A DNA stretch of 64,000 bases from positions 3,410,001-3,474,000 of the forward strand of contig NZ_KB375270.1 in NCBI RefSeq assembly GCF_000314735.2, read 5' to 3'. Shown one piece after another: positions 42,906-50,658 of this stretch. The DNA is from Afipia felis ATCC 53690. Its GTDB lineage: Bacteria; Pseudomonadota; Alphaproteobacteria; Rhizobiales; Xanthobacteraceae. Under the pieces are notes generated by a model, which was given only the letters and a program-made list of their open reading frames with translations, was not told the origin of the DNA and made no database searches. Both the position numbers and the translations under genes were made by a program. The first letter of the stretch is position 1. The number at the start of each line of letters is the position of its first letter.

Positions 42906-43727
42906 ATGAACACCGCGCGTGTTGTGGTGCTGGCCATCGCCGTCAGTGCCGGTGGCGTTGCAGCCTTCCTCGCCAGTGGATCGGATCAAAAGCCGGCAGC
43001 CCATGTCGCCGCTCCCGTCCCGCAACTGGAAACAACGGACGTGCTGGTGGCGAAGAGCGACATTCCGCTCGGCCAGACCCTCACCGCCGACGACATGAAG
43101 TGGCAATCCTGGCCGGCTGCCGCCGCAAGCTCAAGCTTCATCCGCAAAAGTGAGCGCGCCGACGCCATCAAAGATATGACGGGCTCGATCGTGCGCTCGC
43201 CTTTCCTTGCGGGCGAGCCGATCCGTGAAACCAAGCTTGTCAAGGCGAATGGTTCGGGCTTCATGGCGGCCATTCTGCCGAGCGGCATGCGCGCGATTTC
43301 GACGGAGATCTCACCGGAAACCGGCGCCGGCGGTTTTATCCTGCCCAACGACCGCGTCGATGTGTTGTTGTCTCGCCGCAATAAGAACAATGATAGCAAC
43401 GGCGGCGAAGTCATCAGCTCGGATATTATTCTGAGCGATGTCCGGGTTCTCGCGATCGATCAGACGGTCGAGGAAAAGAACGGTCAGAAGGTCGTCGTCG
43501 GCAAGACCGCGACGCTTGAGCTCAAGCCGAAGCAGGCGGAAACGCTGGCACGTTCCCGGCAGAGCGGAACGCTGTCGCTGGCTTTGCGCAGCCTCGTCGA
43601 TGCCAACAAATCGGCCAAGGCCGAGGACACCAGTGACGAGAAACTGATCACGGTCTATCGCGGCGGTGAGCGTGAAACCTACAATTGCACGACGTCGTGC
43701 AAGAAGAACGGCAGCGAAGGCGGTTAG
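42906..43727 (+). CDS. cpaB: Tad pilus assembly protein CpaB/RcpC
   Basis: 273 residues: an N-terminal anchor (MNTARVVVLAIAVSAGGVAA), a SAF domain at about 45-110 (TDVLVAKSDIPLGQTLTADD), and the RcpC/CpaB core (SGMRAISTEISPETGAGGFI, LPNDRVDVLLSRRNKNNDSN). SAF domains bind carbohydrate, and CpaB is thought to link the secretin to peptidoglycan. In many tad loci cpaB directly precedes cpaC; here it is on the opposite strand, on the far side of the pilin. Confidence 0.93.
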   Translation: MNTARVVVLAIAVSAGGVAAFLASGSDQKPAAHVAAPVPQLETTDVLVAKSDIPLGQTLTADDMKWQSWPAAAASSSFIRKSERADAIKDMTGSIVRSPFLAGEPIRETKLVKANGSGFMAAILPSGMRAISTEISPETGAGGFILPNDRVDVLLSRRNKNNDSNGGEVISSDIILSDVRVLAIDQTVEEKNGQKVVVGKTATLELKPKQAETLARSRQSGTLSLALRSLVDANKSAKAEDTSDEKLITVYRGGERETYNCTTSCKKNGSEGG

Positions 43728-43767
43728 CGTCGCTTTCTTCCCGAGCCCGGATGCACGGGGAAATTGG

Positions 43768-43782
43768 TTACCGTTTTCTTAA
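43768..43782. promoter_or_regulatory. CtrA-like box upstream of the tadE pair
   Basis: TTAC-N7-TTAA, one mismatch from TTAA-N7-TTAA, 100 bp before the first TadE-type gene. Confidence 0.45.
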
Positions 43783-43882
43783 CCGACCCCCTTGCCTTGT
43801 CCGAATCGGGCGCAAGCATTCGACAATCTCTCTCGGTTAGTCTCGGCGGTAGCTATTTAATGGCCCGACTGAGGATAACACG

Positions 43883-44428
43883 ATGCCCGCGCCATCGCCG
43901 CGCACGCTGCGCCTGAACGCTGTTTTTCGCCGGTTCGGCGCGAACCGGAAGGGCAGCGCGGCGGTTCAATTTGCTCTTGTCGCGCCGATATTTTTCGCCG
44001 TGCTGTTTGCGATCATCGAAGTGTCGCTGGTGTTCTTTGCCACGCAAATTCTTGAGACGGGTACGCAGGATACGGCGCGCCTTCTTTTGACCCACCAGGC
44101 GCAAGACCAGAGCATGACCGCCGAGCAGGTTCATGACGATCTGTGCAGCCGGGTCCAGGTGCTGCTGACATGCAGCGGAATCTATCTTGACGTAAGAGCG
44201 TACCCCGCCAACGCGGCCTTCACTGTACCAGCCCTGTTCGACAGCGCAGGAAATGCCACCAATAATTTCACCTATCAGCCGCCCGATGCCGGAAGCGCCA
44301 GTGTCGTCGTGGTGCGGGCGTTTTACAAATGGCCGCTCTTCATCACAAATCTTGGCTTCTCGCTGGCGAACATCGGGTCGGACCAGCGGCTGATATCTTC
44401 GACGACCGCGTTTCGGGTCGAGCCGTAA
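43883..44428 (+). CDS. TadE-type pseudopilin 1
   Basis: 181 residues. A leader ends at Gly24 and is followed by SAAVQFALVAPIFFAVLFAI, the TadE hydrophobic helix. Position +5 is Gln rather than the usual Glu. The periplasmic part has two Cys (HDDLCSRVQVLLTCSGIYLD) likely bonded. TadE-type pseudopilins help the Flp fibre initiate. The stop codon is immediately followed by the ATG of the second TadE-type gene. Confidence 0.88.
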   Translation: MPAPSPRTLRLNAVFRRFGANRKGSAAVQFALVAPIFFAVLFAIIEVSLVFFATQILETGTQDTARLLLTHQAQDQSMTAEQVHDDLCSRVQVLLTCSGIYLDVRAYPANAAFTVPALFDSAGNATNNFTYQPPDAGSASVVVVRAFYKWPLFITNLGFSLANIGSDQRLISSTTAFRVEP

Positions 44429-45031
44429 ATGCGATTTGGGATCGTGGAAATGTCACTTCGTCGAATGGCTGGATGGTTGAACGCACGCAAGTTGATGCGA
44501 GACACGAAGGGCGTCGCGGCAGTGGAGTTCGCCGTCATTCTGCCGATCGCGCTGATGTTGTTTTTCGGAACGATCGGAGTGTCGACGGGCGTTGCCGTTG
44601 ATCGCAAGGTCATCATTCTGACACGTACGTTGTCGGATCTGATTTCGCGAGCGCAGACGATCACCGATGTCGATATCAGTAACGCCTTCAATATCTCGTC
44701 TGCGGTAATGGCACCTTATTCCAATGCACCGGTAAAGGCGAAGATCTCGCAGATCTACATCGATCCGAACACGTCGCAGCCCAAGCTAATGTGGAGCAAA
44801 GGCTACAACACGAATGCCAATGCGTGTGGCGCTGCGATCACCATCCCTCCGGGGATTGCGATTGGTGGCACCTATCTCATCATGAGTGAGGTGAGCTACG
44901 ACTATACGCCTGTCGCGGGAATGAGCGGTGGGGTCTTTTCACCGCCGACATTCCATCTGAGCGACAGAACCTTCACCCGTCCCCGCCAGACAGACTCGGT
45001 CTCTTACTCTGCCGCTTCATCGTGCCCTTGA
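44429..45031 (+). CDS. TadE-type pseudopilin 2
   Basis: 200 residues from ATG 44429, directly abutting the previous stop (TAAATG); an in-frame ATG at 44450 is possible. Gly28 ends the leader and the helix runs VAAVEFAVILPIALMLFFGT, with Glu at +5. The periplasmic domain contains KVIILTRTLSDLISRAQTIT and two Cys far apart. It is shorter than TadG and has no von Willebrand domain, so TadE-like is the better call. Translationally coupled to the gene before it. Confidence 0.87.
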   Translation: MRFGIVEMSLRRMAGWLNARKLMRDTKGVAAVEFAVILPIALMLFFGTIGVSTGVAVDRKVIILTRTLSDLISRAQTITDVDISNAFNISSAVMAPYSNAPVKAKISQIYIDPNTSQPKLMWSKGYNTNANACGAAITIPPGIAIGGTYLIMSEVSYDYTPVAGMSGGVFSPPTFHLSDRTFTRPRQTDSVSYSAASSCP

Positions 45032-45083
45032 GGCAGAGTTGATGTCACGCGCCGCTATCGCGAGCGCGCTCTAGCCACAAACT

Positions 45084-45110
45084 AAAAAGGCCGCGCAGAG
45101 CGCGGCCTTA
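45084..45110. terminator. Terminator between tadE and csp genes
   Basis: AAGGCCGCGC and GCGCGGCCTT form a perfect 10-bp stem with an AGA loop, flanked by A and T runs on the two sides, so it can end transcription of both convergent genes. Confidence 0.8.
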
Positions 45111-45142
45111 ATAGATCACCGATAGATATCGGCGAGATCGGT

Positions 45143-45355
45143 TTAACCGGCCGCGCGAAGATTGTCGGCCGACGACTTGCCCGAACGACGATCGGCAACG
45201 ATTTCGTAGCTGATCTTCTGGCCTTCGCGCAGTGTGCCGAGGCCAGCGCGTTCAACGGCGCTGATGTGGACGAACACGTCGTTGCCGCCATCATCCGGCT
45301 GAATGAAGCCGTAGCCCTTGGTCGCGTTAAACCACTTCACTGTTCCCATGCTCAC
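45143..45355 (-). CDS. Cold-shock domain protein (CspA family)
   Basis: 70 residues from GTG 45355 (AGAGGA 9 bp upstream), reading [23 protein letters not shown] 45349 two codons in is the alternative. RNP1 (KGYGFIQP) and RNP2 (DVFVHISAV) RNA-binding motifs are intact. It binds single-stranded RNA and DNA and acts as an RNA chaperone. It lies beside infA and a DEAD-box helicase on the same strand, all three classic cold-adaptation functions. Confidence 0.95.
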   Translation of the reverse strand: MSMGTVKWFNATKGYGFIQPDDGGNDVFVHISAVERAGLGTLREGQKISYEIVADRRSGKSSADNLRAAG

Positions 45356-45578
45356 GTGGGTAGTTCCTCTCAAGTAGATGTCGAATAACCCGTGTCGCCA
45401 CGGGTTGGTGAGATCGAAATTTGGAAGAGGTCGTCAGCGCTAACCGGCTATACCGGGGATAGCTATTGTCGTCCGGCCGAAATTCGATTGAGTGATATTA
45501 TTCGAAACAGGGCCCCAAAACAATCCTGCCTCCCGACGTTTTTGGGAGGCAGGCTCAGGGGCGTGTAACGAGGACCGA

Positions 45579-45857
45579 TCAGCGGCGGCGAAACTGACCG
45601 CGTGGTGGCGTGGGGCGCGGTGCGCCCGCGGGGCGCTCGTCCTTGTGGCGGAAAATCAGGCGGCCCTTTTCCAGATCGTAGGGTGACATTTCGATCGTCA
45701 CGCGATCGCCTGCCAGCGTCTTGATGCGATTCTTCTTCATCTTGCCCGCTGTGTAGGCAACTATTTCATGCCCGGCATCCAGTTGGACGCGATAGCGCGC
45801 GTCCGGGAGGATTTCGGTTACCAATCCTTCGAATTGGATCAGTTCTTCTTTGGCCAT
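45579..45857 (-). CDS. infA: Translation initiation factor IF-1
   Basis: 92 residues: a normal IF-1 OB fold for the first 72 ([55 protein letters not shown]) plus a basic, Pro/Arg-rich tail of about 20 residues ([20 protein letters not shown]). IF-1 binds the 30S A site during initiation. The tail is longer than in E. coli (72 residues) and looks RNA-binding. It lies 18 bp after the DEAD helicase gene, so it is in that operon; another infA elsewhere in the genome is possible. Confidence 0.94.
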   Translation of the reverse strand: MAKEELIQFEGLVTEILPDARYRVQLDAGHEIVAYTAGKMKKNRIKTLAGDRVTIEMSPYDLEKGRLIFRHKDERPAGAPRPTPPRGQFRRR

Positions 45858-45875
45858 AAACGTCTCCGGATCAGG

Positions 45876-47378
45876 TCAGCGCTGCGGGCGCCGATTGCGA
45901 TTGGGTTGTGTTGCGGTGCGCGCAGGCGCGCTGCCGCGGTGGAGGAAGGCGACGCCTTGTATACCGCTTCCCTGGCCGGCTTGCGACGGCCGAGTTCGTT
46001 CATGTTGCCCCTGTTCGGTACGGGGAGTGGCCGCCGGATCGTGATGCGAGCCATGGGTTGAGCCCTGACCGGGGTGCCGGCGCCGGCGCTGCGGCCCGCG
46101 AGATCCCGGGGCGCCCTCGCCTTGGGAGCGGTCGGACTGCTCAAACGAGCGTCCCTTGCCGTGCCCTTGGCCGCCACGGCCCTTGCCGGGGCCGCCGCTG
46201 CCACGATGGCTTTTGCGCGGCTGTGAGGTGGGCTGGGCGGCTTCGTGCTTGCCGGTCCGGCGATCCTCGCGCGGGAGGCTGACGCGGGTCAGCCGCTCGA
46301 TGTCTCGCAGGTAGGTGTTTTCCTCACCCGCGACGAGCGAGATCGCGGTGCCTTCCGCGCCAGCGCGCGCGGTGCGGCCGATGCGGTGGACGTAGGTTTC
46401 CGGCACGTTCGGCAGGTCGAAATTGAAGACGTGGGTGATGCCGTCGACGTCGATGCCGCGCGCCGCGATATCGGTCGCGACAAGGGTGCGGATGTCGCCG
46501 TTGCGGAACGAGGCCAGCACGCGCTCGCGGTGGTTCTGCGACTTGTTGCCGTGGATGGCTTGCGCTGGGATGCCGGCCTTTTCGAGGCTGCGGACGACCT
46601 TGTCGGCGCCATGCTTGGTGCGGGTGAACACCAGCGCCCGGTTGACGGGCTCGGATTTTATCAGTTCCGACAAAATGCCAGGCTTGGCGCTGTGATCGAC
46701 CTGAATGATGCGCTGGACGATGCGTTCGGCGGTCGATGCGACGGGGGTCACGGCGACGCGCGCTGGATCGCGCAGCATGTGCTCGGCGAGTTCGGCGATG
46801 TCCTTTGGCATGGTGGCCGAGAAGAACAGCGTCTGGCGGCGCGCCGGCAGCTTGGCCACGACTTTGCGGATGTCGTTGATGAAGCCCATGTCGAGCATGC
46901 GGTCGGCTTCGTCGAGAACGAGGAATTCGACCTGATTCAGCCGGACGGCATTGCCCTGCACGAGATCGAGCAGGCGGCCGGGGGTTGCCACCAGCACTTC
47001 GACGCCCTGCATCATCGCGCGGACCTGACGGCCCATCGGAACGCCGCCGATGGCAAGCGTTGCGCTCAGCCGGATGTGGCGGCCATAGGCATTGAAGCTG
47101 TCGAGGATCTGCCCGGACAGTTCACGGGTCGGGCTGAGCACCAGTACGCGGCAGGTCTTGGGTTGCGGACGGACCCGGTTTTCCAGAATCCGGTGCAGGA
47201 TCGGCAGCGCGAACGAAGCGGTCTTGCCGGTGCCGGTCTGGGCAATGCCGATGACATCGCGTCCGGTGATCGCGATCGGAATGGTCTGGGCTTGGATGGG
47301 TGTGGGGGTGACGTAGTTCTCTTCGGTGAGAGCACGCGAGATGGGATCGGCGAGGCCGAAATCCTGAAAGGAGGTCAA
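45876..47378 (-). CDS. DEAD-box RNA helicase (RhlE-like)
   Basis: 500 residues. All helicase motifs are present: Q motif (FGLADPISRALTEENYVTPT), motif I AQTGTGKT, Ia PTRELSGQI, motif II VLDEADRMLDMGF, motif III SAT, IV to VI ending in HRIGRTARAG. The last 130 residues are disordered and rich in Arg, Gly, Gln and His (GKGRGGQGHGKGRSFEQSDR), a typical RNA-annealing tail. It probably remodels mRNA or ribosomal RNA in the cold. It heads an operon with infA. A hairpin CGGGTGTC/GACACCCG at 47440-47458 lies in the presumed 5' leader. Confidence 0.94.
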   Translation of the reverse strand: MTSFQDFGLADPISRALTEENYVTPTPIQAQTIPIAITGRDVIGIAQTGTGKTASFALPILHRILENRVRPQPKTCRVLVLSPTRELSGQILDSFNAYGRHIRLSATLAIGGVPMGRQVRAMMQGVEVLVATPGRLLDLVQGNAVRLNQVEFLVLDEADRMLDMGFINDIRKVVAKLPARRQTLFFSATMPKDIAELAEHMLRDPARVAVTPVASTAERIVQRIIQVDHSAKPGILSELIKSEPVNRALVFTRTKHGADKVVRSLEKAGIPAQAIHGNKSQNHRERVLASFRNGDIRTLVATDIAARGIDVDGITHVFNFDLPNVPETYVHRIGRTARAGAEGTAISLVAGEENTYLRDIERLTRVSLPREDRRTGKHEAAQPTSQPRKSHRGSGGPGKGRGGQGHGKGRSFEQSDRSQGEGAPGSRGPQRRRRHPGQGSTHGSHHDPAATPRTEQGQHERTRPSQAGQGSGIQGVAFLHRGSAPARTATQPNRNRRPQR

Positions 47379-47704
47379 GTGAGGCTTTCTATATGAATCA
47401 AAGGGCGAGCCCGGCGGCCATATCGGGCCTCGGGGCGCTCGGGTGTCGGAGACACCCGCGTGCTTGGGGCGTCGGTTCGGTTAGCTAAAAGAAGGCAAGC
47501 CAGAAACCGTAAACGGATCCGAACACGCGGCTCGCAAAGACCTGACGATTCTCAAGGTCGTGGTCAGAGCTATGGAGCACGAAGACGGCGCTTTCAAGGT
47601 TAAAATCGAAGCACGGAGCCAGCACGTTCCGGCTCCGCAATCTGCTTTCGCGGCTGGGATAACACCAACCATATGATCCATTAGGCTAATTTCCGCCCTC
47701 GCCC

Positions 47705-47729
47705 GGAACAGGAGGCTGGGTCACCGGTT
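47705..47729 (+). promoter_or_regulatory. EcfG-like promoter (GGAAC-N16-GGTT)
   Basis: One mismatch from the stress sigma factor consensus GGAAC-N16/17-CGTT. The ATG of the 37-codon frame lies only 9 bp downstream, about where transcription would start. Confidence 0.4.
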
Positions 47730-47737
47730 GACCCTGC

Positions 47738-47851
47738 ATGCGGCTGAGGACACAAAAGAAACCCGTAGATCACGGCGATTTTCTCCTCGCGATGATCTTG
47801 TTCGGGCTGTTCGTTCTCGTGGCCGGGCTGATGGCGGCCGTCCTGCAGTGA
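47738..47851 (+). CDS. Possible 37-residue membrane peptide, perhaps leaderless
   Basis: A 38-codon frame. The product starts MRLRTQKKPVDHGDFLLAMI and continues with one hydrophobic helix (LLAMILFGLFVLVAGLMAAV). No ribosome site is present, but the frame starts just where a transcript from the EcfG-like promoter would begin, so a leaderless message is plausible. Topology by the positive-inside rule would put the N-terminus in the cytoplasm. Could still be chance. Confidence 0.42.
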   Translation: MRLRTQKKPVDHGDFLLAMILFGLFVLVAGLMAAVLQ

Positions 47852-48294
47852 TCGCGGTATTGATTTTGCTGACTTTTCCGAATGAGCCGACAGAGCCTCC
47901 GGTTTTGCAGAGCGGGAGAGCTTCGAGGCCGCGAGGAAAGGTCCGGCGACGAACGAATTGAAATATGGGGTGAAATAGCGGCCGGGACATTCGGCGTTCG
48001 GAACTATTGGCGAAGGTGCGCTTTAACGTGGCTTCAGTTTTATCGAACCGGCGCCGGTAAGCTTCGATAGATGGTTCATTGTTATTTTCAGTATGGCCCG
48101 GCAACGCTGGGTCATTTTGTAGATTGGGTGGCCTTTCGGGCCTGTTTCAAAGGGGCGCTATTCCCGATGCAGCACGAGCGGCGCTCAGGAGCAGGCGTTT
48201 TTTCATTTGGCTGGTCGAGGCGGTGCGTCCGCGTCCGTGCGGGGGCGCCGACTTTTTTGAGTTCGTCCGTCAATCCGGAGGAGTTGCAATCATC

Positions 48295-48333
48295 TTGAAG
48301 CGTCTTTCGCAAATGTTTGCTGCGAGTCGATAA
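48295..48333 (+). other. Short upstream frame or frameshifted start of the HWE kinase
   Basis: A TTG-started frame of 12 codons (LKRLSQMFAASR then stop) with GGAGGAG 11 bp in front. Its stop lies 2 bp before the GTG of the kinase. The peptide reads like the natural cytoplasmic N-terminus of a membrane kinase, so it is either a coupled leader or the result of a one-base change. Confidence 0.4.
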
Positions 48334-48335
48334 GC

Positions 48336-49976
48336 GTGCTCCGGGTTGGTTTTTTCATCGGGCTTCTCGCCATCATCGGGATACTGGTCTCCGGGCTCGT
48401 GTCCTACCGGATTTATGAGCAGGAAGGCGTCATCGATCGGGCTGCTTTGACGCGCCAGATCGATGCCCATGCCGGTCTCGTCCAGGAGAGGTTGAGCGAA
48501 CGCGAGGTTCTCGCGCGCGTTTCGGCAGGCACCTTCCGGCCTTCCACGGCGATTTCCTCGACAGCGTTGCAGCCGCTGCGGTCCTCGATCTATGCCTTCA
48601 AGACCAATTTCGTGGTGACGGGCTGGATCGCGCATCTGATGCCGTCCGATTTCCCGCTCGCCGAGGCGGAGCTGAAAAAAGCCGGCTTCCAGAATCCGCA
48701 CATCAGGAATTTCAACGATACGCCGCTCGACGCTGCGCTTGCGGCGAAGGGCGTCGACGTGCTGATGGACGTCGAGCCGCAGGACGACCACACGCTCAAG
48801 CTGCCGGGCCGCGCCTACAATCAGCATCCGGTGATCGGTCCTACGCTCGCAAAGGCTGCGGAGACGGGAGAGCCGGAAGCATCCGATCCACTCAGCCTGT
48901 CGCCGGTCGGTGGCCCTTTGGGCGTAGTGCTGGTCGTGCCGGTCCTGAATCAGGACACGAAAGTCCCGGTCGGGTTCATCACCACGTCGTATCGCCTGTC
49001 ACTCATGCTCGGAAATGACGACCTCTCGCTGTTCTCCGTGGCATTGCGGGACCCCCGGTCGAATGGCGGCGAGCTTGCGCTCAATGGCGACGGCGAGGTG
49101 GTGACGGCTGCGGCACGACCGGAGGAGAACCGGCCTGAAGTCCGCAAGATCCTGTTCGGCGGGCGGCAATGGGCGCTCGATTATTATCCGAGAACCTACA
49201 CCATGCAGCGCGCGCTCAATCATGCGCTAGTCGCAGGCCTGATCGGTCTGGCGATCACCGTCGTGCTGTGTTCGCTGTTCGGTTACGTGTCCTACAACAA
49301 CGTGCGTTTGAGCCGGGAAATCCAGACCCGGATAGGCTTCGAACGGCGACTGACGGCGGTGATCGACGAGCTTAATCATCGCGTAAAGAACATCCTCGCG
49401 GTGATCCAGTCGATCGTAACGCGAACGTTGCGTCACGGCTCCGATATCGACACCGCGCGCGAGTTGCTGATCGGCCGTATCCACGCGATGTCCAACGTCG
49501 TCACGCTTCTGAGCGACAGCCAATGGCAGGGCGTGAAGCTCAAAGGTCTGTTCGACTCGCGCGCTATTCCGCACGGCGACCGTATCGCGCTCGATGGTCC
49601 CGACATCACGGTTTCGGCGCGCGCGGCGCAAAGCCTGTCGCTGCTGTTTTTCGAACTGGCTTCGCATTCCGACGAGGGCCTGTCGCTGGTCGGCAAGCAT
49701 CCGCATATCGTGGCGAACTGGACCGTCTCCGGCGAGGAGCCGCATTCGATCTTCAAATTCCATTGGGAAGAATTCAACACCAGCGTCGCGACCCGCAGGC
49801 CCGAGAGCGATTTCGGCATTGTACTGCTCGACCGCGTCGCGCCCGAAGCACTCGGGGGTACGTCGAAGCGATATTTCACCGATGTCAGCTATGTGTATGA
49901 ACTGACCGCGCCGATGGCGACGGTGGTGGATGAGAATGAGATGAACCGGACGGGCTACATCTCGCGTACGACCTGA
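48336..49976 (+). CDS. HWE-family sensor histidine kinase with CHASE-like sensor and degenerate ATPase domain
   Basis: 546 residues from GTG 48336. Helix 1 at about 5-27, a large periplasmic sensor at about 30-290 (CHASE-like: ERLSEREVLARVSAGTF, VLVVPVLNQDTKVPVGFITT), helix 2 at about 296-320, then the HWE/HisKA_2 dimerisation helix with phospho-acceptor His348 in DELNHRVKNILAVIQSI. The catalytic domain is abnormal: the N box, normally HELATNAxKYGAL, reads FELASHSDEGLSL (439-451), the G box GFG is DFG (492-494), and the Gly-Gly after the WxE motif is missing (FKFHWEEFNTSV). It converges with the nepR-ecfG operon and lies 1.1 kb from phyR, so it is the likely cognate input protein of the general stress response. 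Confidence 0.88.
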   Translation: MLRVGFFIGLLAIIGILVSGLVSYRIYEQEGVIDRAALTRQIDAHAGLVQERLSEREVLARVSAGTFRPSTAISSTALQPLRSSIYAFKTNFVVTGWIAHLMPSDFPLAEAELKKAGFQNPHIRNFNDTPLDAALAAKGVDVLMDVEPQDDHTLKLPGRAYNQHPVIGPTLAKAAETGEPEASDPLSLSPVGGPLGVVLVVPVLNQDTKVPVGFITTSYRLSLMLGNDDLSLFSVALRDPRSNGGELALNGDGEVVTAAARPEENRPEVRKILFGGRQWALDYYPRTYTMQRALNHALVAGLIGLAITVVLCSLFGYVSYNNVRLSREIQTRIGFERRLTAVIDELNHRVKNILAVIQSIVTRTLRHGSDIDTARELLIGRIHAMSNVVTLLSDSQWQGVKLKGLFDSRAIPHGDRIALDGPDITVSARAAQSLSLLFFELASHSDEGLSLVGKHPHIVANWTVSGEEPHSIFKFHWEEFNTSVATRRPESDFGIVLLDRVAPEALGGTSKRYFTDVSYVYELTAPMATVVDENEMNRTGYISRTT

Positions 49977-49994
49977 GATCAGTGATTCAAGGCG

Positions 49995-50081
49995 TTAGTG
50001 ATTGAGCCCGCCGAAGGCCCAGATCAGCAGAAGAACCGGCAACGGGACGCCAAGCAACCAGAGTAGCAAGTAGCGTCCCAT
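49995..50081 (-). CDS. 28-residue single-pass membrane peptide in the nepR-ecfG operon
   Basis: ATG 50081, with GGAGAAGG just upstream, starts a product beginning MGRYLLLWLLGVPLPVLLLI and ending in AFGGLNH. Nearly the whole peptide is one hydrophobic helix with an Arg near the N-terminus. It lies 28 bp after ecfG on the same strand, so it should be made together with the stress sigma factor. I have a sense that such peptides recur in Bradyrhizobiaceae, but I cannot name a family. Confidence 0.6.
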   Translation of the reverse strand: MGRYLLLWLLGVPLPVLLLIWAFGGLNH

Positions 50082-50109
50082 TGCCTTCTCCGCCTGAGGG
50101 CAGTAGCGG

Positions 50110-50658
50110 TCAGTTGCCGCTGCCGCCGATCACGGCACGAACCGTGCTGTCGGGGCCGAAATCTTCCGTGCCGTCGACATACAGCATGGCGCTGAGTTTC
50201 GAGCGGGCGCGGTTGACGCGGCTCTTGATGGTGCCGACGGCGCATCCGCAAATCGCAGCCGCATCCTCGTAGGAGAAGCCGGAAGCGCCGACCAGGATCA
50301 GGGCTTCGCGCTGGTCCTGCGGAAGCTTTTCGAGCGCCGCGCGAAACTCCTCGAACTCGAGATGCGAGCTTTGCGCAGGCTGCGACTTCAGCGTTTTCGA
50401 ATAGCTTCCTTCGGCGTCTTCCACCTCGCGCCGCCGCTTGCGGTAGTCGGAGCGAAACAGGTTACGCAGGATCGTAAACAGCCAGGCCGGCAGGTTGGAG
50501 CCAGGCTGAAACGAGTCGATGTTGGCGAGTGCGCGCAACAGCGTTTCCTGAACCAGATCGTCGGCACGGTCGCTCTTTCCACTCAAGGAAATCGCGAAGG
50601 CGCGCAGGCTCGGCACGGACGCAAGGATTTCGTCGCGAAGGGAATCTGTGAGAGGCAT
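50110..50658 (-). CDS. ecfG: General stress response ECF sigma factor EcfG
   Basis: 182 residues. Region 2 (DLVQETLLRALANIDSFQPG, LFTILRNLFRSDYRKRRREV) and region 4 (LPQDQREALILVGASGFSYE, AAAICGCAVGTIKSRVNRAR) are complete, and a C-terminal 25-residue tail follows. EcfG directs polymerase to GGAAC-N16/17-CGTT promoters and is held by NepR until phosphorylated PhyR removes NepR. Its ATG shares one base with the nepR stop (TAATG), giving tight coupling of sigma and anti-sigma synthesis. Confidence 0.95.
   Translation of the reverse strand: MPLTDSLRDEILASVPSLRAFAISLSGKSDRADDLVQETLLRALANIDSFQPGSNLPAWLFTILRNLFRSDYRKRRREVEDAEGSYSKTLKSQPAQSSHLEFEEFRAALEKLPQDQREALILVGASGFSYEDAAAICGCAVGTIKSRVNRARSKLSAMLYVDGTEDFGPDSTVRAVIGGSGN

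Larger units (their letters stand above)
47379..48294. other. Long intergenic region between DEAD helicase and HWE kinase
   Basis: About 900 bp with no long gene. It holds the helicase promoter and leader (hairpin at 47440-47458), an EcfG-like promoter with a 37-codon frame at 47705-47851, and, near the right end, a GGAGGAG ribosome site at 48277 that serves a short frame ahead of the kinase gene. Other short frames here lack support. Confidence 0.5.
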
